This document shows, one piece after another, positions 25,440 to 34,685 of a stretch of 35,431 bases of DNA; the first letter of the stretch is position 1, and every line of letters begins with the position of its first letter. Under the pieces are notes generated by a model, which worked only from the letters and a program-made list of their open reading frames with translations, searched no databases and was not told the origin of the DNA. The DNA is from Alphaproteobacteria bacterium 65-37 (GTDB taxonomy: Bacteria > Pseudomonadota > Alphaproteobacteria > Reyranellales > Reyranellaceae), in the NCBI GenBank assembly GCA_001897995.1, contig MKRV01000319.1:1-35431 (forward strand), written 5' to 3'. The translations under genes and the position numbers were made by a program.

Positions 25440-26750
25440 CTAGGCCAGCATCGCGGCGGGCTGCTCGATGTAGCTCCGCAGGGTCTGCAGGTATTGCGCC
25501 CCCATGGCGCCGTCGACGACGCGGTGATCGACCGCCAGGGTGCAGTTCATCATGTTGCGCACCACGACCTGGCCCTTGCGCACCACCGCCCGCTCCTCGC
25601 CGGCGCCGACCGCGAGGATCATCGCCTGCGGCGGGTTGATGATGGCCGCGAAGTCCTTCACCCCGAACATGCCGAGATTGGAGATGGTGAAGCCGCCGCC
25701 CTGGAATTCCTCGAGCTTCAGCTTGCCGATCTTGGCGCGGGCCGCGAGATCCTTCATCTCGGTCGAGATCTGCGCCAGGCCCTTCAGGTCGGCGTTACGC
25801 ACGATCGGCGTGATCAGCCCGCGGTCGGTGGCGACGGCGACGGAGATGTCGACGGCGCCGTACTGGATCATCTCGTCCTCGGTCCAGGAGGCATTGCACT
25901 CGGGATGATCGCGCAGTGCCTTGGCGCAGGCCTTGATCACCATGTCGTTGACCGAGACCTTGGCGCCCTTCTTCTCGGTCACGGCGTTGATCGCCTGGCG
26001 TGCCGCCAGCAGTGCATCGATCTCCAGCTCCACCGTGAGGTAGAAGTGCGGCACGGTCTGCTTGGACTCGAGCATGCGCCGCGCGATCACCTTGCGGACC
26101 GACGTGTGCGCCACGCGCGTGTCGCCCGGCGCCACGAAGACCGGCTGCCCGGCCGAGGGAGCCGGCGCGGCGGCCGGCCGCGGCGCCGGTGCTGCCGCGG
26201 GAGCGGCACCCGGCTTGGCATTCTCGACGTCGGCCTTGACGATGCGGCCGTTCGGACCCGAGCCTTTCAGGGTCGCGAGGTTGATGCCCTTCTCGGCCGC
26301 AATTCGTTTGGCTAGCGGCGAGGCGAAGATGCGGGCCCCACCGGAAGCTGTCGCAGCGGGAGCCGCGGCGGCGGCCGGAGCCGGCGCAGATGCAGGCGCC
26401 GCGGCAGGCGGCGACGCTGCAGGCTTTGCAGCCGCCGGTGCGGGAGCTGCCGCCGGTGCGGCTGGCGGGGCCGCGGCGGGAGCGGCGGCTTTGGCCACTT
26501 CCGTCTCGCCCTCTTCCAGCAGGACGGCGATGACGGCATTCACCTTCACGCCCTCGGCGCCTTCGGGCACGACGATCTGGCCGATCTTGCCCTCGTCGAC
26601 GGCTTCCACTTCCATGGTCGCCTTGTCGGTCTCGATCTCGCAGATCACCTGTCCGGACGAGACGGCATCGCCGACCTTGACGTGCCATTTGGCGAGCTTG
26701 CCCTCCGTCATGGTCGGCGACAGGGCGGGCATCAGGATGTTGATGGACAT
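25440..26750 (-). CDS. pdhC: Pyruvate dehydrogenase E2, dihydrolipoamide acetyltransferase
   Basis: E2 is the core of the complex and transfers acetyl groups to CoA. One N-terminal lipoyl domain (about 1-78) has the lipoylation lysine in [10 protein letters not shown]. An Ala/Pro-rich flexible linker (about 90-140) precedes the peripheral-subunit-binding domain (ASPLAKRIAAEKGI...GRIVKADV). A second Ala/Pro linker leads to the catalytic domain, ending with DHRVVDGAMGAQYL. The 436 aa length fits alphaproteobacterial E2. The lipoyl domain is almost the same as the one on the upstream pdhB. Confidence 0.95.
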   Translation of the reverse strand: MSINILMPALSPTMTEGKLAKWHVKVGDAVSSGQVICEIETDKATMEVEAVDEGKIGQIVVPEGAEGVKVNAVIAVLLEEGETEVAKAAAPAAAPPAAPAAAPAPAAAKPAASPPAAAPASAPAPAAAAAPAATASGGARIFASPLAKRIAAEKGINLATLKGSGPNGRIVKADVENAKPGAAPAAAPAPRPAAAPAPSAGQPVFVAPGDTRVAHTSVRKVIARRMLESKQTVPHFYLTVELEIDALLAARQAINAVTEKKGAKVSVNDMVIKACAKALRDHPECNASWTEDEMIQYGAVDISVAVATDRGLITPIVRNADLKGLAQISTEMKDLAARAKIGKLKLEEFQGGGFTISNLGMFGVKDFAAIINPPQAMILAVGAGEERAVVRKGQVVVRNMMNCTLAVDHRVVDGAMGAQYLQTLRSYIEQPAAMLA

Positions 26751-26766
26751 ACCGGCTCTCCCCGCG

Positions 26767-28155
<1,389 letters not shown>

Positions 28156-28159
28156 GGGA

Positions 28160-29212
28160 TCAGGCTCCAACCAGGACGTCGGTCCACAGCTCGGCCGCAT
28201 CCGGCTCGGGGCTGTGCTGGGCGAATTCGGCGGCGTCGTTCACGATCTTACGGATCTCCGCATCGGTGGCCTTGAGCGTGGCCTCGTCGGCCATCTTGCC
28301 GTCGAGCAGCCGCTTGCGGACGTGTTCGATCGGATCGCGCTCGTTGCGATACTTGTCGACTTCTTCCTTGGTCCGGTACTTGGCCGGATCGCTCATCGAA
28401 TGGCCGCGGTAGCGGTAGGTCTGCATCTCGAGGATGTACGGGCCTTCGCCGCCGCGCGCCCGCTCCATGGCGCGCTCGCCGGCCGCGCGCACCGCCAGCA
28501 CGTCCATGCCGTCGACCTCCTCACCCGGAATGCCGAAGGCCTCGCCGTGGCGATAGAGCTCGGTGGTGGCCGAGGCGCGCTCGACCGAGGTGCCCATGCC
28601 GTAGCGGTTGTTCTCGATGATGTAGATGACCGGCAGCTTCCAGAGCGCTGCCATGTTCATGGCCTCGTAGACCTGGCCCTGATTGGCGCTGCCGTCGCCG
28701 AAGTAGGTCAACGAGACGTTCTTGTTGCCGTTGTACTTGTGCGCGAAAGCAAGACCGGTACCGATCGGCACCTGGGCGCCGACGATGCCATGGCCGCCGT
28801 AGAAGTTCTTCTCGCGGCTGAACATGTGCATCGAGCCGCCCTTGCCCTTCGAGTAGCCGCCGCTGCGGCCGGTCAGCTCGGCCATGACGCCCTTGGGGTC
28901 CATGCCGCAGGCCAGCATGTGGCCATGATCGCGATAGGAGGTGATGATGGCGTCGCCCTCGTGAGCGGCCGACTGCATGCCGGTGACGACGGCTTCCTGA
29001 CCGATATAGAGGTGGCAGAAACCGCCGATCAGCCCCATGCCGTAGAGCTGGCCCGCCCGCTCCTCGAAGCGGCGGATGAGAAGCATGTCCCGGTAGTAGG
29101 CCTTGAGCTCGTCGGCCGTCGCACTGTTGTCGCCTGGGCCCGTCGTCTTGGAAGGGGTCTTCCCTTTGTCCGGAAGTGAATCGACTTTCGGCTTGGTCGC
29201 CGGCTTCGCCAT
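28160..29212 (-). CDS. pdhA: Pyruvate dehydrogenase E1 alpha
   Basis: The alpha subunit of heterotetrameric E1 carries the thiamine-diphosphate motif [17 protein letters not shown] followed by ENN, and the phosphorylation-loop-like region [15 protein letters not shown]. The 350 aa length is typical. A Lys/Pro-rich N-terminal extension (about 1-30) precedes the catalytic core. A strong GAGGGGGG ribosome-binding site sits just upstream, and a TATAAG at 29239-29244 could be the -10 of a promoter about 20 nt before the gene; no good -35 was found. It is the first gene of pdhA-pdhB-pdhC-lpd-lipA. Confidence 0.96.
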   Translation of the reverse strand: MAKPATKPKVDSLPDKGKTPSKTTGPGDNSATADELKAYYRDMLLIRRFEERAGQLYGMGLIGGFCHLYIGQEAVVTGMQSAAHEGDAIITSYRDHGHMLACGMDPKGVMAELTGRSGGYSKGKGGSMHMFSREKNFYGGHGIVGAQVPIGTGLAFAHKYNGNKNVSLTYFGDGSANQGQVYEAMNMAALWKLPVIYIIENNRYGMGTSVERASATTELYRHGEAFGIPGEEVDGMDVLAVRAAGERAMERARGGEGPYILEMQTYRYRGHSMSDPAKYRTKEEVDKYRNERDPIEHVRKRLLDGKMADEATLKATDAEIRKIVNDAAEFAQHSPEPDAAELWTDVLVGA

Positions 29213-29402
29213 AGTACCCCCCTCGTGAGCCCATTCGGCTTATAGCATCGCCCGACGCGATGTAATTGATCTAGCAGGAAAAAATAGGGGCACCGTGCGT
29301 GCGGCGCAGCATTTGAGAGAATGTTTGCAAACGGCAGAATCGCCGGACAGTTTCTTTCGGACGGCAACGAAGCGGACGAAACTTACGCTGATCAACGCGT
29401 CA

Positions 29403-29702
29403 TCAACGTGTCGGCGTGAATACGATCAGGTCGTCCTTGCGCGCGAAGTTGAGCAACACGCGCGCCCGTTCGTCGAGCATGTCGGGATCGAGGCTCTGGT
29501 TGCGCAGGGCGGCGACGCGACGTTCCCAGATCTTCCGGGTCGTCTCCGCTTCGGCGAGGTTTTGCTCCGCGATCAGGACTTCACGCTGCAGATGGGCCAT
29601 GGCCAGAAGGCCTCGGTCACCGTTCACCAGGTGGTATCCGAAATAGCCGAATACCGTGGCAAAGATGACGGGAGCCAAAATCTGACGTGGTCTCAACAAC
29701 AT
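29403..29702 (-). CDS. ftsB: Cell-division protein FtsB/DivIC family (septum formation initiator)
   Basis: FtsB is a small bitopic divisome protein that links FtsL and FtsQ. The product has an N-terminal transmembrane helix (QILAPVIFATVFGYFGYHLV) followed by a long coiled-coil-forming helix (LQREVLIAEQNLAEAETTRKIWERRVAALR), and the conserved DPDMLDERARVLLNFARKDDLIVF segment. ATG 29702 gives 99 aa; an in-frame start at 29723 adds 7 residues and would lie in the palindrome. In alphaproteobacteria ftsB usually precedes pdhA, as here. The gap to pdhA (29213-29402) contains a TTTTTT run on the minus strand near 29278, without a convincing stem. Confidence 0.88.
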   Translation of the reverse strand: MLLRPRQILAPVIFATVFGYFGYHLVNGDRGLLAMAHLQREVLIAEQNLAEAETTRKIWERRVAALRNQSLDPDMLDERARVLLNFARKDDLIVFTPTR

Positions 29703-29710
29703 ATGCGGCG

Positions 29711-29746
29711 TTCCTGACACCATATGGCAATATGTGGTGTCAGGAA
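29711..29746. promoter_or_regulatory. Perfect 12-bp inverted repeat upstream of ftsB
   Basis: TTCCTGACACCA at 29711-29722 is exactly complementary to TGGTGTCAGGAA at 29735-29746, with a 12-bp AT-rich spacer. On the minus strand TTGACT (29746-29751) could be a -35 with CCATAT (29722-29727) as -10, so the repeat would span the ftsB promoter. There is no U-run on either side, which argues against an intrinsic terminator. The DNA-binding protein is unknown. Confidence 0.5.
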
Positions 29747-29775
29747 GTCAAGAAATTTCGTTTTGTCGGAGGCTC

Positions 29776-30492
29776 CTAGGGTCCGCCCAACCCGATGCGG
29801 ACCCGGCGGTTGTGCCGGCCCTTGTTGTCGATCTTCAGGATGCGGATTGGCGGCGATCCGCCGGTCGAGGAGAGATGGGTGCCGCCACAGGCCTGGCGGT
29901 CGAGACCTGCGATCTCGACGATGCGGATCTTGCCGTCCGGCGTCGGCGGCGGTGCAACCGACCGGCTGCGGATCAGCCCATGTTCGGCGTGGGCCTCGTG
30001 CATCGGAACGTAGCTGCAGGTCACGGCGATGTCCTGGCGGATCAGGTCGTTGATCGGCCCTTCGAGGCTTCGCAGGCGATCGTTGTCGGCCCCCTGCAGG
30101 TCGAAATCCATGCGCGCCGTTCCGTTCTCGGCCATCTGGACGCCGGTCACCAGCGCCCCGTCGAAGTGCTGGAAGACCAGCGCGTTCAGGACGTGGGTGT
30201 CGGTGTGCAGTTGGCGCATCGTCCGGCGAAAATCCGGGTCGACGGCCGCCTCGACCGTTCCCGTCATCTCAGCCTGTGTGTCGAGCAGATGCCAGATCTT
30301 GCCCGCCGAAATCTCGAAGCCGGTCACCCTGGCTTCCCCACCGCTCCAGCGGATCACCCCTTTATCGGCAAGCTGACCGCCGCCGCCGGGATAGAAGAGC
30401 GTCTGCGCCAGGGCGACCCTGCCGGGCCGGGCATCGGTGATCGAGGTCTCCACGACGAGATCGTCGGGACGTTCGTGACAGAGAAGATGCAT
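29776..30492 (-). CDS. alaX: Alanyl-tRNA editing protein AlaX
   Basis: AlaX proteins are free-standing versions of the AlaRS editing domain that hydrolyse Ser-tRNA(Ala) or Gly-tRNA(Ala). Zinc ligands are visible: H96 and H100 in HTDTH, and C202 and H206 in CGGTH. The N-terminal beta-barrel segment has the TLFYPGGGGQLADKG motif. The 238 aa length suits the medium AlaX-M class, which includes the N-terminal subdomain. The 12-bp palindrome follows its stop. A separate alanyl-tRNA synthetase is not in the window. Confidence 0.92.
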   Translation of the reverse strand: MHLLCHERPDDLVVETSITDARPGRVALAQTLFYPGGGGQLADKGVIRWSGGEARVTGFEISAGKIWHLLDTQAEMTGTVEAAVDPDFRRTMRQLHTDTHVLNALVFQHFDGALVTGVQMAENGTARMDFDLQGADNDRLRSLEGPINDLIRQDIAVTCSYVPMHEAHAEHGLIRSRSVAPPPTPDGKIRIVEIAGLDRQACGGTHLSSTGGSPPIRILKIDNKGRHNRRVRIGLGGP

Positions 30493-30561
30493 GCCGGTCG
30501 TCTACGCCGAGGACGGCCCGCGGTATTGGTGAAAATTGCCGATGGGAGACCACCTCTTTCA

Positions 30562-30684
30562 TTCTCCTCTCCCCCGCTTCGGGGGAGAGGTTGGGTGAGG
30601 GGGAAATGACGAACGCTGAGATCACAGGGGTGCACGGTCGCCAGCCCCCTCACCTAACCTCTCCCCCAAACGGGGGGAGAGGAA
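30562..30684. repeat. Palindromic repeat of a second type between alaX and agmatine deiminase
   Basis: Two arms of about 40 bp are near-perfect inverted copies. Each arm is also a hairpin (CCTCTCCCCC-GCTTC-GGGGGAGAGG on the left, CCTCTCCCCC-AAAC-GGGGGGAGAGG on the right) and is bordered by TTGGGTGAGGG or its complement. A spacer of about 40 bp separates them. The 230-bp gap 30493-30722 holds only this element. It looks like a dispersed extragenic palindrome, but only one copy is present in the window. Confidence 0.75.
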
Positions 30685-30722
30685 CATGAAAACGAAGTCG
30701 CGGAAACGCAAATGGGCACAGG

Positions 30723-31823
30723 TCACTTCGGCTGCTGCTGCGTCGTGCAATGGATGCCGCCGCCGCCCGCTGCTATCCCGTCGATGTTCAACTGAACAAT
30801 GTCGCGGCCCGGAAACAGATCGGACAGGACGTCACGCGAATTCATGTCGGCGTCCCTGTCGCCGAACTGCGGCGCGATCACAGCCCCGTTGCAGACGTAG
30901 AAGTTGATGTAGCCCGCGGCGAAGTCGCGGTTCTCATACGTCTCGCGAATGGTCTTCGGCCCCGGGAGTGTCACCACCCTGAGCCGCCGCCCCTTCGCGT
31001 CGGTCTCCTCGCGCAAGATCTTCAGATGCCGGCGCGTGACGTCGTAATCGAAGGAAGCAGGATCGTTGTCCAACCCCGCCACGACCACGCCTGGGCCGGC
31101 GAAGCGGGCATAGAAGTCCGTATGGCCGTCGGTGATGTCCTTGCCGGCGATGCCGGGCAGCCAGATGATTTTGCTCAGGCCCAGCAGGCGGGACAGCTCC
31201 TTGCCGCAATCGGTCTTGCTCACGCCCGGATTGCGGTTCGGATTGAGCACGCAGCTTTCGGTGACGATGGCGGTGCCCTCCCCGTCGACCTCGATGCCGC
31301 CGCCCTCCAGCACCAGCGTCGTGTCGAGAAATTGCCCGCCGGCTTTCCCGGCGACGACTCCCGCAACCTTGGCATCTCGGCCATGGCTCTGCTTGCCGCC
31401 CCAACCGTTGAAGTTGAAGCCCACGCCGCCGAGGCGGCCAGCCCGATCCTTTACGAAGACCGGGCCCGTGTCGCGCATCCACAGGTCGTCGATCGGCTGG
31501 ACGACAAGATCGACAGTGGGCCCGCACAGACGTGCCGCAAGATCATGCTCGCCCTCGCTGACGAGCATATGCACCGGCTCATGAGCGGCGATGGCCTTGG
31601 CGATGCTGGCGAGATTTTCCTGCACGACGGGACGCAGCCGCTTGCCCCAGATTTTCACGCTCGCGCCAAACGCCATCCAGGTCGCCGCGTGCGGCTCGCC
31701 TTCTTCCGGCATCCGCCACATGCCGTCAGCATCCCGCGCTCGTGCCGATGAACTCCTTATGCCTGTACCGACGACGCTTGCAGCCATGGTGCCCTGAGCC
31801 AAGAACATCCTGCGGGTCGGCAT
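30723..31823 (-). CDS. Tat-exported agmatine deiminase/peptidyl-arginine deiminase family protein
   Basis: The family hydrolyses the guanidine of agmatine or peptidyl-arginine to a ureido group and ammonia. Active-site motifs are readable: WMRDTGPVFV, the histidine in DGHTDFYARF and the nucleophile C359 in GGGGIHCTTQQQP. The N-terminus (MPTRRMFLAQGTMAASVVGTG) is a twin-arginine signal, so the enzyme should be exported; most bacterial agmatine deiminases are cytoplasmic. The start at ATG 31823 is preferred over TTG 31850. It gives 366 aa. It lies 41 nt downstream of the co-oriented AraC regulator. Substrate preference between agmatine and peptidyl-arginine cannot be resolved. Confidence 0.85.
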   Translation of the reverse strand: MPTRRMFLAQGTMAASVVGTGIRSSSARARDADGMWRMPEEGEPHAATWMAFGASVKIWGKRLRPVVQENLASIAKAIAAHEPVHMLVSEGEHDLAARLCGPTVDLVVQPIDDLWMRDTGPVFVKDRAGRLGGVGFNFNGWGGKQSHGRDAKVAGVVAGKAGGQFLDTTLVLEGGGIEVDGEGTAIVTESCVLNPNRNPGVSKTDCGKELSRLLGLSKIIWLPGIAGKDITDGHTDFYARFAGPGVVVAGLDNDPASFDYDVTRRHLKILREETDAKGRRLRVVTLPGPKTIRETYENRDFAAGYINFYVCNGAVIAPQFGDRDADMNSRDVLSDLFPGRDIVQLNIDGIAAGGGGIHCTTQQQPK

Positions 31824-31864
31824 GTTTTCCAAGCAATGTTCAAAAGCCAAATCGCAGCCGGCGG

Positions 31865-32716
31865 TCAGGCGGCTGCCCGCGCGAACTGCAGCGGCGTGAT
31901 GCCATAGCAGCGCTTGAAGTGCCGGCTGAGCGCACTTTGGTCGTAGAAGCCGACCTCCGTCGCGATTTCGGCAATGGCCTGGGAATGACGCAGGCGCCGG
32001 CAGGCCATGCCGAGGCGAATCTGCGTCAGGTAGGCGTGCGGCGTGAGGCCGGTTGTCCGCTTGAAGAGACCGATGAGCTGGAATGTCGTGAGCCCGACAG
32101 CGGCCGCCAGCTCTTCGAGGTGCAGCTCGCTAGCATGGTCGGCGCGCATACGCTCGGCGACGCGCGCCAGCAGGATGCGGTCGCGCGGTGCCGGCTCGAT
32201 CCGGCCGCCCCCGCTGCCGTGACGCTGGAACAGCCGCCCAAAGGTGCCGACCAGCAGCTCGCGCTCCAGAAACACGTCGCGGCCCTGCTCGATCGCTCGA
32301 TGCATGCCGAGGAAACCGTCGATCAGGTCGTGGTCGCTGAACATGTTGCGCGTGAAATACGGCACCGCCTCGAGCCCGAGTTCCTGCGCCACGCGATCGA
32401 GCGCCATCTGCGTGAGGTAGAGCGATCGATAGCGCCACCGCTCGCTCCATCCCATCCAGCCGGCATGCGGCTCCATCGGATTGAACACGAACAGGGTCGA
32501 GGCATGGGCCTCGCTCACCTCACCTCGGCTCTTGATGACCGAACCGCCCTGTTCGGTGACGGCAACCACCAGAGCTTCGTGGGTGTGTGGCGGGTATTCG
32601 TGGGTGGTGAAATCGGCGCGCAAAAGGCTGAGACCGGTGAGGTGCCGGTCCCACCAATACTGGGACGAGTTCCTGGGGTCGGTCCGAGCCACGCTGCAGG
32701 GTATCGGACCCGTCAA
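31865..32716 (-). CDS. AraC-family transcriptional regulator
   Basis: The 283 aa protein has an N-terminal cupin-like sensing domain (HEYPPHTHEALVVAVTEQGG, FNPMEPHAG) and a C-terminal pair of helix-turn-helix motifs (LHLEELAAAVGLTTFQLIGLFKRTTGLTPHAYL and AIAEIATEVGFYDQSALSRHFKRCYGITP). It belongs to the group with the cupin_2-type arabinose-binding-like fold. It is divergent from the acyl-CoA dehydrogenase (44-bp gap) and upstream of the deiminase, so it may regulate either. The start codon is uncertain: TTG 32716 or GTG 32692. Confidence 0.9.
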   Translation of the reverse strand: MTGPIPCSVARTDPRNSSQYWWDRHLTGLSLLRADFTTHEYPPHTHEALVVAVTEQGGSVIKSRGEVSEAHASTLFVFNPMEPHAGWMGWSERWRYRSLYLTQMALDRVAQELGLEAVPYFTRNMFSDHDLIDGFLGMHRAIEQGRDVFLERELLVGTFGRLFQRHGSGGGRIEPAPRDRILLARVAERMRADHASELHLEELAAAVGLTTFQLIGLFKRTTGLTPHAYLTQIRLGMACRRLRHSQAIAEIATEVGFYDQSALSRHFKRCYGITPLQFARAAA

Positions 32717-32760
32717 TTTTAGCCAATACCGGGACCGCGGCCCCCGATTAGCGTCAGGCC

Positions 32761-33915
32761 ATGCTCACCGAAAACCAACGACAGGTCCGCGACATGGCCC
32801 GCCAGTTCGCCCAGCGCGAGTTGGCGCCGACCGCCGCCGAAAGAGACCGGGTCGCCCGTTTCCCCCGCGAAGCCTTCGACAAGATGGCCGCGCTCGGCCT
32901 GCTCGGCATGACCGTACCGGTGGAACATGGCGGCGCCGGCACCGACTTCGTTTCCTATGCGCTGGCGATCATGGAAATCGCTGCCGCCGACGGCGCCAGC
33001 TCGACCTCGTTCCAGGTGCATAATTCGCTGGTGTGCCAACCACTCCTGAAGCACGGCACGGCCGACCAGAAGGAACGCTACCTCCGCCCCCTCGCCCGCG
33101 GCGAACAGCTTGGCGCCTTCTGCCTGACCGAGCCCGGTGCCGGCTCCGACGCGGCCGCCATCGCGACCCGGGCCCAGCGCGTCGGCAACAAGTTCGTTTT
33201 GAACGGTACCAAGCAATTCATCACGTCCGGCCGCAGCGCCGATCTTGCGCTGGTCTTCGCCGTGACGGATCCGGGCGCCGGCAAGAAGGGCCTCTCGGCC
33301 TTCATCGTGCCGACCCGGACGCCGGGCTATCAGGTCGTCCGCATCGAAAGCACCATGGGGCAACGCTCGTCGGACCATTGCCAGATCGCCTTCGACAATT
33401 GCGAGGTGCTGCCCGAGCAGATGCTGGGCGACGAGGGCGACGGGCTGAAGATCGCGCTCGGCAACCTGGAAGGCGGCCGGATCGGCGTCGGCGCCCAGTC
33501 GGTCGGCATGGCCCGCGCCGCCTGTGAAGCGGCGCTGGCCTACGCCAGGGAACGACACACCTTTGGCAAGCCGATCATCGAGCACCAGGCGGTGGCCTTC
33601 CGGTTGGCCGACATGGCGACGTCGCTGCAAGCCGCCGAGCTGATGGTGCTGCATGCGGCGCGGTTGCGCGACGAGGGCCGGCCCTGCCTGAAGGAAGCGT
33701 CGATGGCCAAGCTCTTCGCCTCGGAAGCGGCAGAGGCCATCTGCTCCGCCGCCATGCAGATCCACGGCGGCTACGGCTATCTCAACGACTTCCCGGTCGA
33801 GCGCATCTACCGCGATGTCCGCGTCTGTACGATCTACGAAGGGACTTCGGACATCCAGCGCCTGGTGATCGGTCGGCAGGTCGCGCTGGACACTCATTTC
33901 CAGGGAGTGGCCTGA
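32761..33915 (+). CDS. Acyl-CoA dehydrogenase
   Basis: This FAD enzyme oxidises an acyl-CoA thioester to the 2-enoyl-CoA. The 384 aa sequence has the N-terminal helical domain, the substrate-binding FCLTEPGAGSDA motif, the middle beta domain, and the C-terminal domain with QIHGGYGYLNDFPVERIYRD and catalytic E360 in IYEGTSDIQ, as in short/branched-chain and butyryl-CoA types. Chain-length preference cannot be fixed. It is followed without gap by the small monooxygenase-fold gene and is divergent from the AraC regulator, which suggests an inducible unit. Confidence 0.94.
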   Translation: MLTENQRQVRDMARQFAQRELAPTAAERDRVARFPREAFDKMAALGLLGMTVPVEHGGAGTDFVSYALAIMEIAAADGASSTSFQVHNSLVCQPLLKHGTADQKERYLRPLARGEQLGAFCLTEPGAGSDAAAIATRAQRVGNKFVLNGTKQFITSGRSADLALVFAVTDPGAGKKGLSAFIVPTRTPGYQVVRIESTMGQRSSDHCQIAFDNCEVLPEQMLGDEGDGLKIALGNLEGGRIGVGAQSVGMARAACEAALAYARERHTFGKPIIEHQAVAFRLADMATSLQAAELMVLHAARLRDEGRPCLKEASMAKLFASEAAEAICSAAMQIHGGYGYLNDFPVERIYRDVRVCTIYEGTSDIQRLVIGRQVALDTHFQGVA

Positions 33916-34245
33916 ATGATCGTCCGCCAATGGCGTGGCCGCACGACGGCGGCCGATGCGGAGGCCTACTTCCGTCATGTGACGGAGAACGTCTTTCCGT
34001 CCCTGGCCGGACTGGCAGGCCATCGCGGCGCTTATCTGCTGAGACGCACCGTCGACGGGCCTGGCGGAGAACATGTCGAGTTTCTTGCCGCGACGCTCTG
34101 GACCTCCCTCGAAGCAGTCCAGGCCTTCGCTGGCCCCGACATCGACCTCGCCGTGGTCGAGCCGCAGGCGAAGGCGGTGCTGGCCGACGCCGACCGCCTT
34201 GCCGCCCACTACGAGGTCGCCTTCGGCGAGTGCCGTCAGGACTGA
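33916..34245 (+). CDS. Antibiotic-biosynthesis-monooxygenase-like dimeric alpha/beta-barrel protein
   Basis: The 109 aa protein begins IVRQWRGRTTAADAEAYFRHV and contains a LLRRTVDGPGGEHVEFLAATLW segment, consistent with the ABM (dimeric ferredoxin-like) fold. Such proteins act as cofactor-less monooxygenases, heme or quinone enzymes, or ligand-binding proteins, and no specific substrate can be given. It starts at the base after the acyl-CoA dehydrogenase stop, so it is surely co-transcribed. Its 3' end overlaps the convergent gene by 10 bp. Confidence 0.72.
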   Translation: MIVRQWRGRTTAADAEAYFRHVTENVFPSLAGLAGHRGAYLLRRTVDGPGGEHVEFLAATLWTSLEAVQAFAGPDIDLAVVEPQAKAVLADADRLAAHYEVAFGECRQD

Positions 34246-34685
34246 AAGGCGCCGCGCGCCAGCCTGTCGAGCTGCTCGGGGTGACGGGTCAATCCGAGCA
34301 GCGTCATCGCGAACGAGCCGGCGGCATGCTCCGATTGCTCCCGGCTCCTGCGCGAGCCGGGATGCAGGGCTTCCCAGTGATGAAACAGCTCATGGGCAAG
34401 AAAGAGCGGCCGCGTGCCCTCCGGCAGGCGATCGCGATCGGGGTAGCCGGCGAGGTGCCCATCCAGGACTTCGATGGCTCTGCGGTAGAGGCGAATGCGC
34501 GGTGGACGCGGCGTATAGTCGGCAAAGACCACCACCGTACCGTAGCCGCCGTCCCGGTCGCTGGTCTCGACGGCGACGCCCATCCGCTCGGCAAGCGCGT
34601 CGACCTCGAGATCGCCGTACAGGCGCCTGACCTCGCAGGCCGCGGCACGGCCAAGGTCCACGTCGAGATCCTTGGCGACGTTCAT
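34236..34685 (-). CDS. Small HExxH metallopeptidase-like protein (ImmA/IrrE-like)
   Basis: The 149 aa protein contains HELFH at residues 98-102, a zinc HExxH motif, followed by EQSEHAAGSFAMTLL (116-130), where E116 or E119 could be the third ligand. This HExxH...E..A..FA pattern resembles the small ImmA/IrrE metallopeptidases that act with Xre-type repressors or stress pathways, though no repressor is adjacent here. The N-terminal part is an alpha/beta segment with VVVFADY. Its ATG overlaps the upstream gene's stop by 4 nt (ATGA). The family assignment is inference; the zinc motif itself is seen. Confidence 0.65.
   Translation of the reverse strand: MNVAKDLDVDLGRAAACEVRRLYGDLEVDALAERMGVAVETSDRDGGYGTVVVFADYTPRPPRIRLYRRAIEVLDGHLAGYPDRDRLPEGTRPLFLAHELFHHWEALHPGSRRSREQSEHAAGSFAMTLLGLTRHPEQLDRLARGAFQS

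Noticed and set aside
23949..26315. 788-codon open frame on the plus strand opposite lpd and pdhC
   Set aside because: It mirrors the codon structure of lpd and pdhC on the other strand and has no family resemblance; high GC alone makes such frames long.
29267..29300. Possible rho-independent terminator of ftsB (TTTTTT near 29278 on the minus strand)
   Set aside because: The preceding bases offer at best a 4-bp stem with a one-base loop, too weak to claim as a terminator.
30562..30684. CRISPR-like repeat
   Set aside because: The two arms are inverted rather than direct repeats and occur only once as a pair; no regular spacer structure exists.
32717..32760. Operator in the 44-bp AraC/acyl-CoA dehydrogenase gap
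   Set aside because: A GC-rich near-palindrome (GGGACCGCGGCCCC) is visible, but in such GC-rich DNA it is not distinctive, and no promoter hexamers support it.
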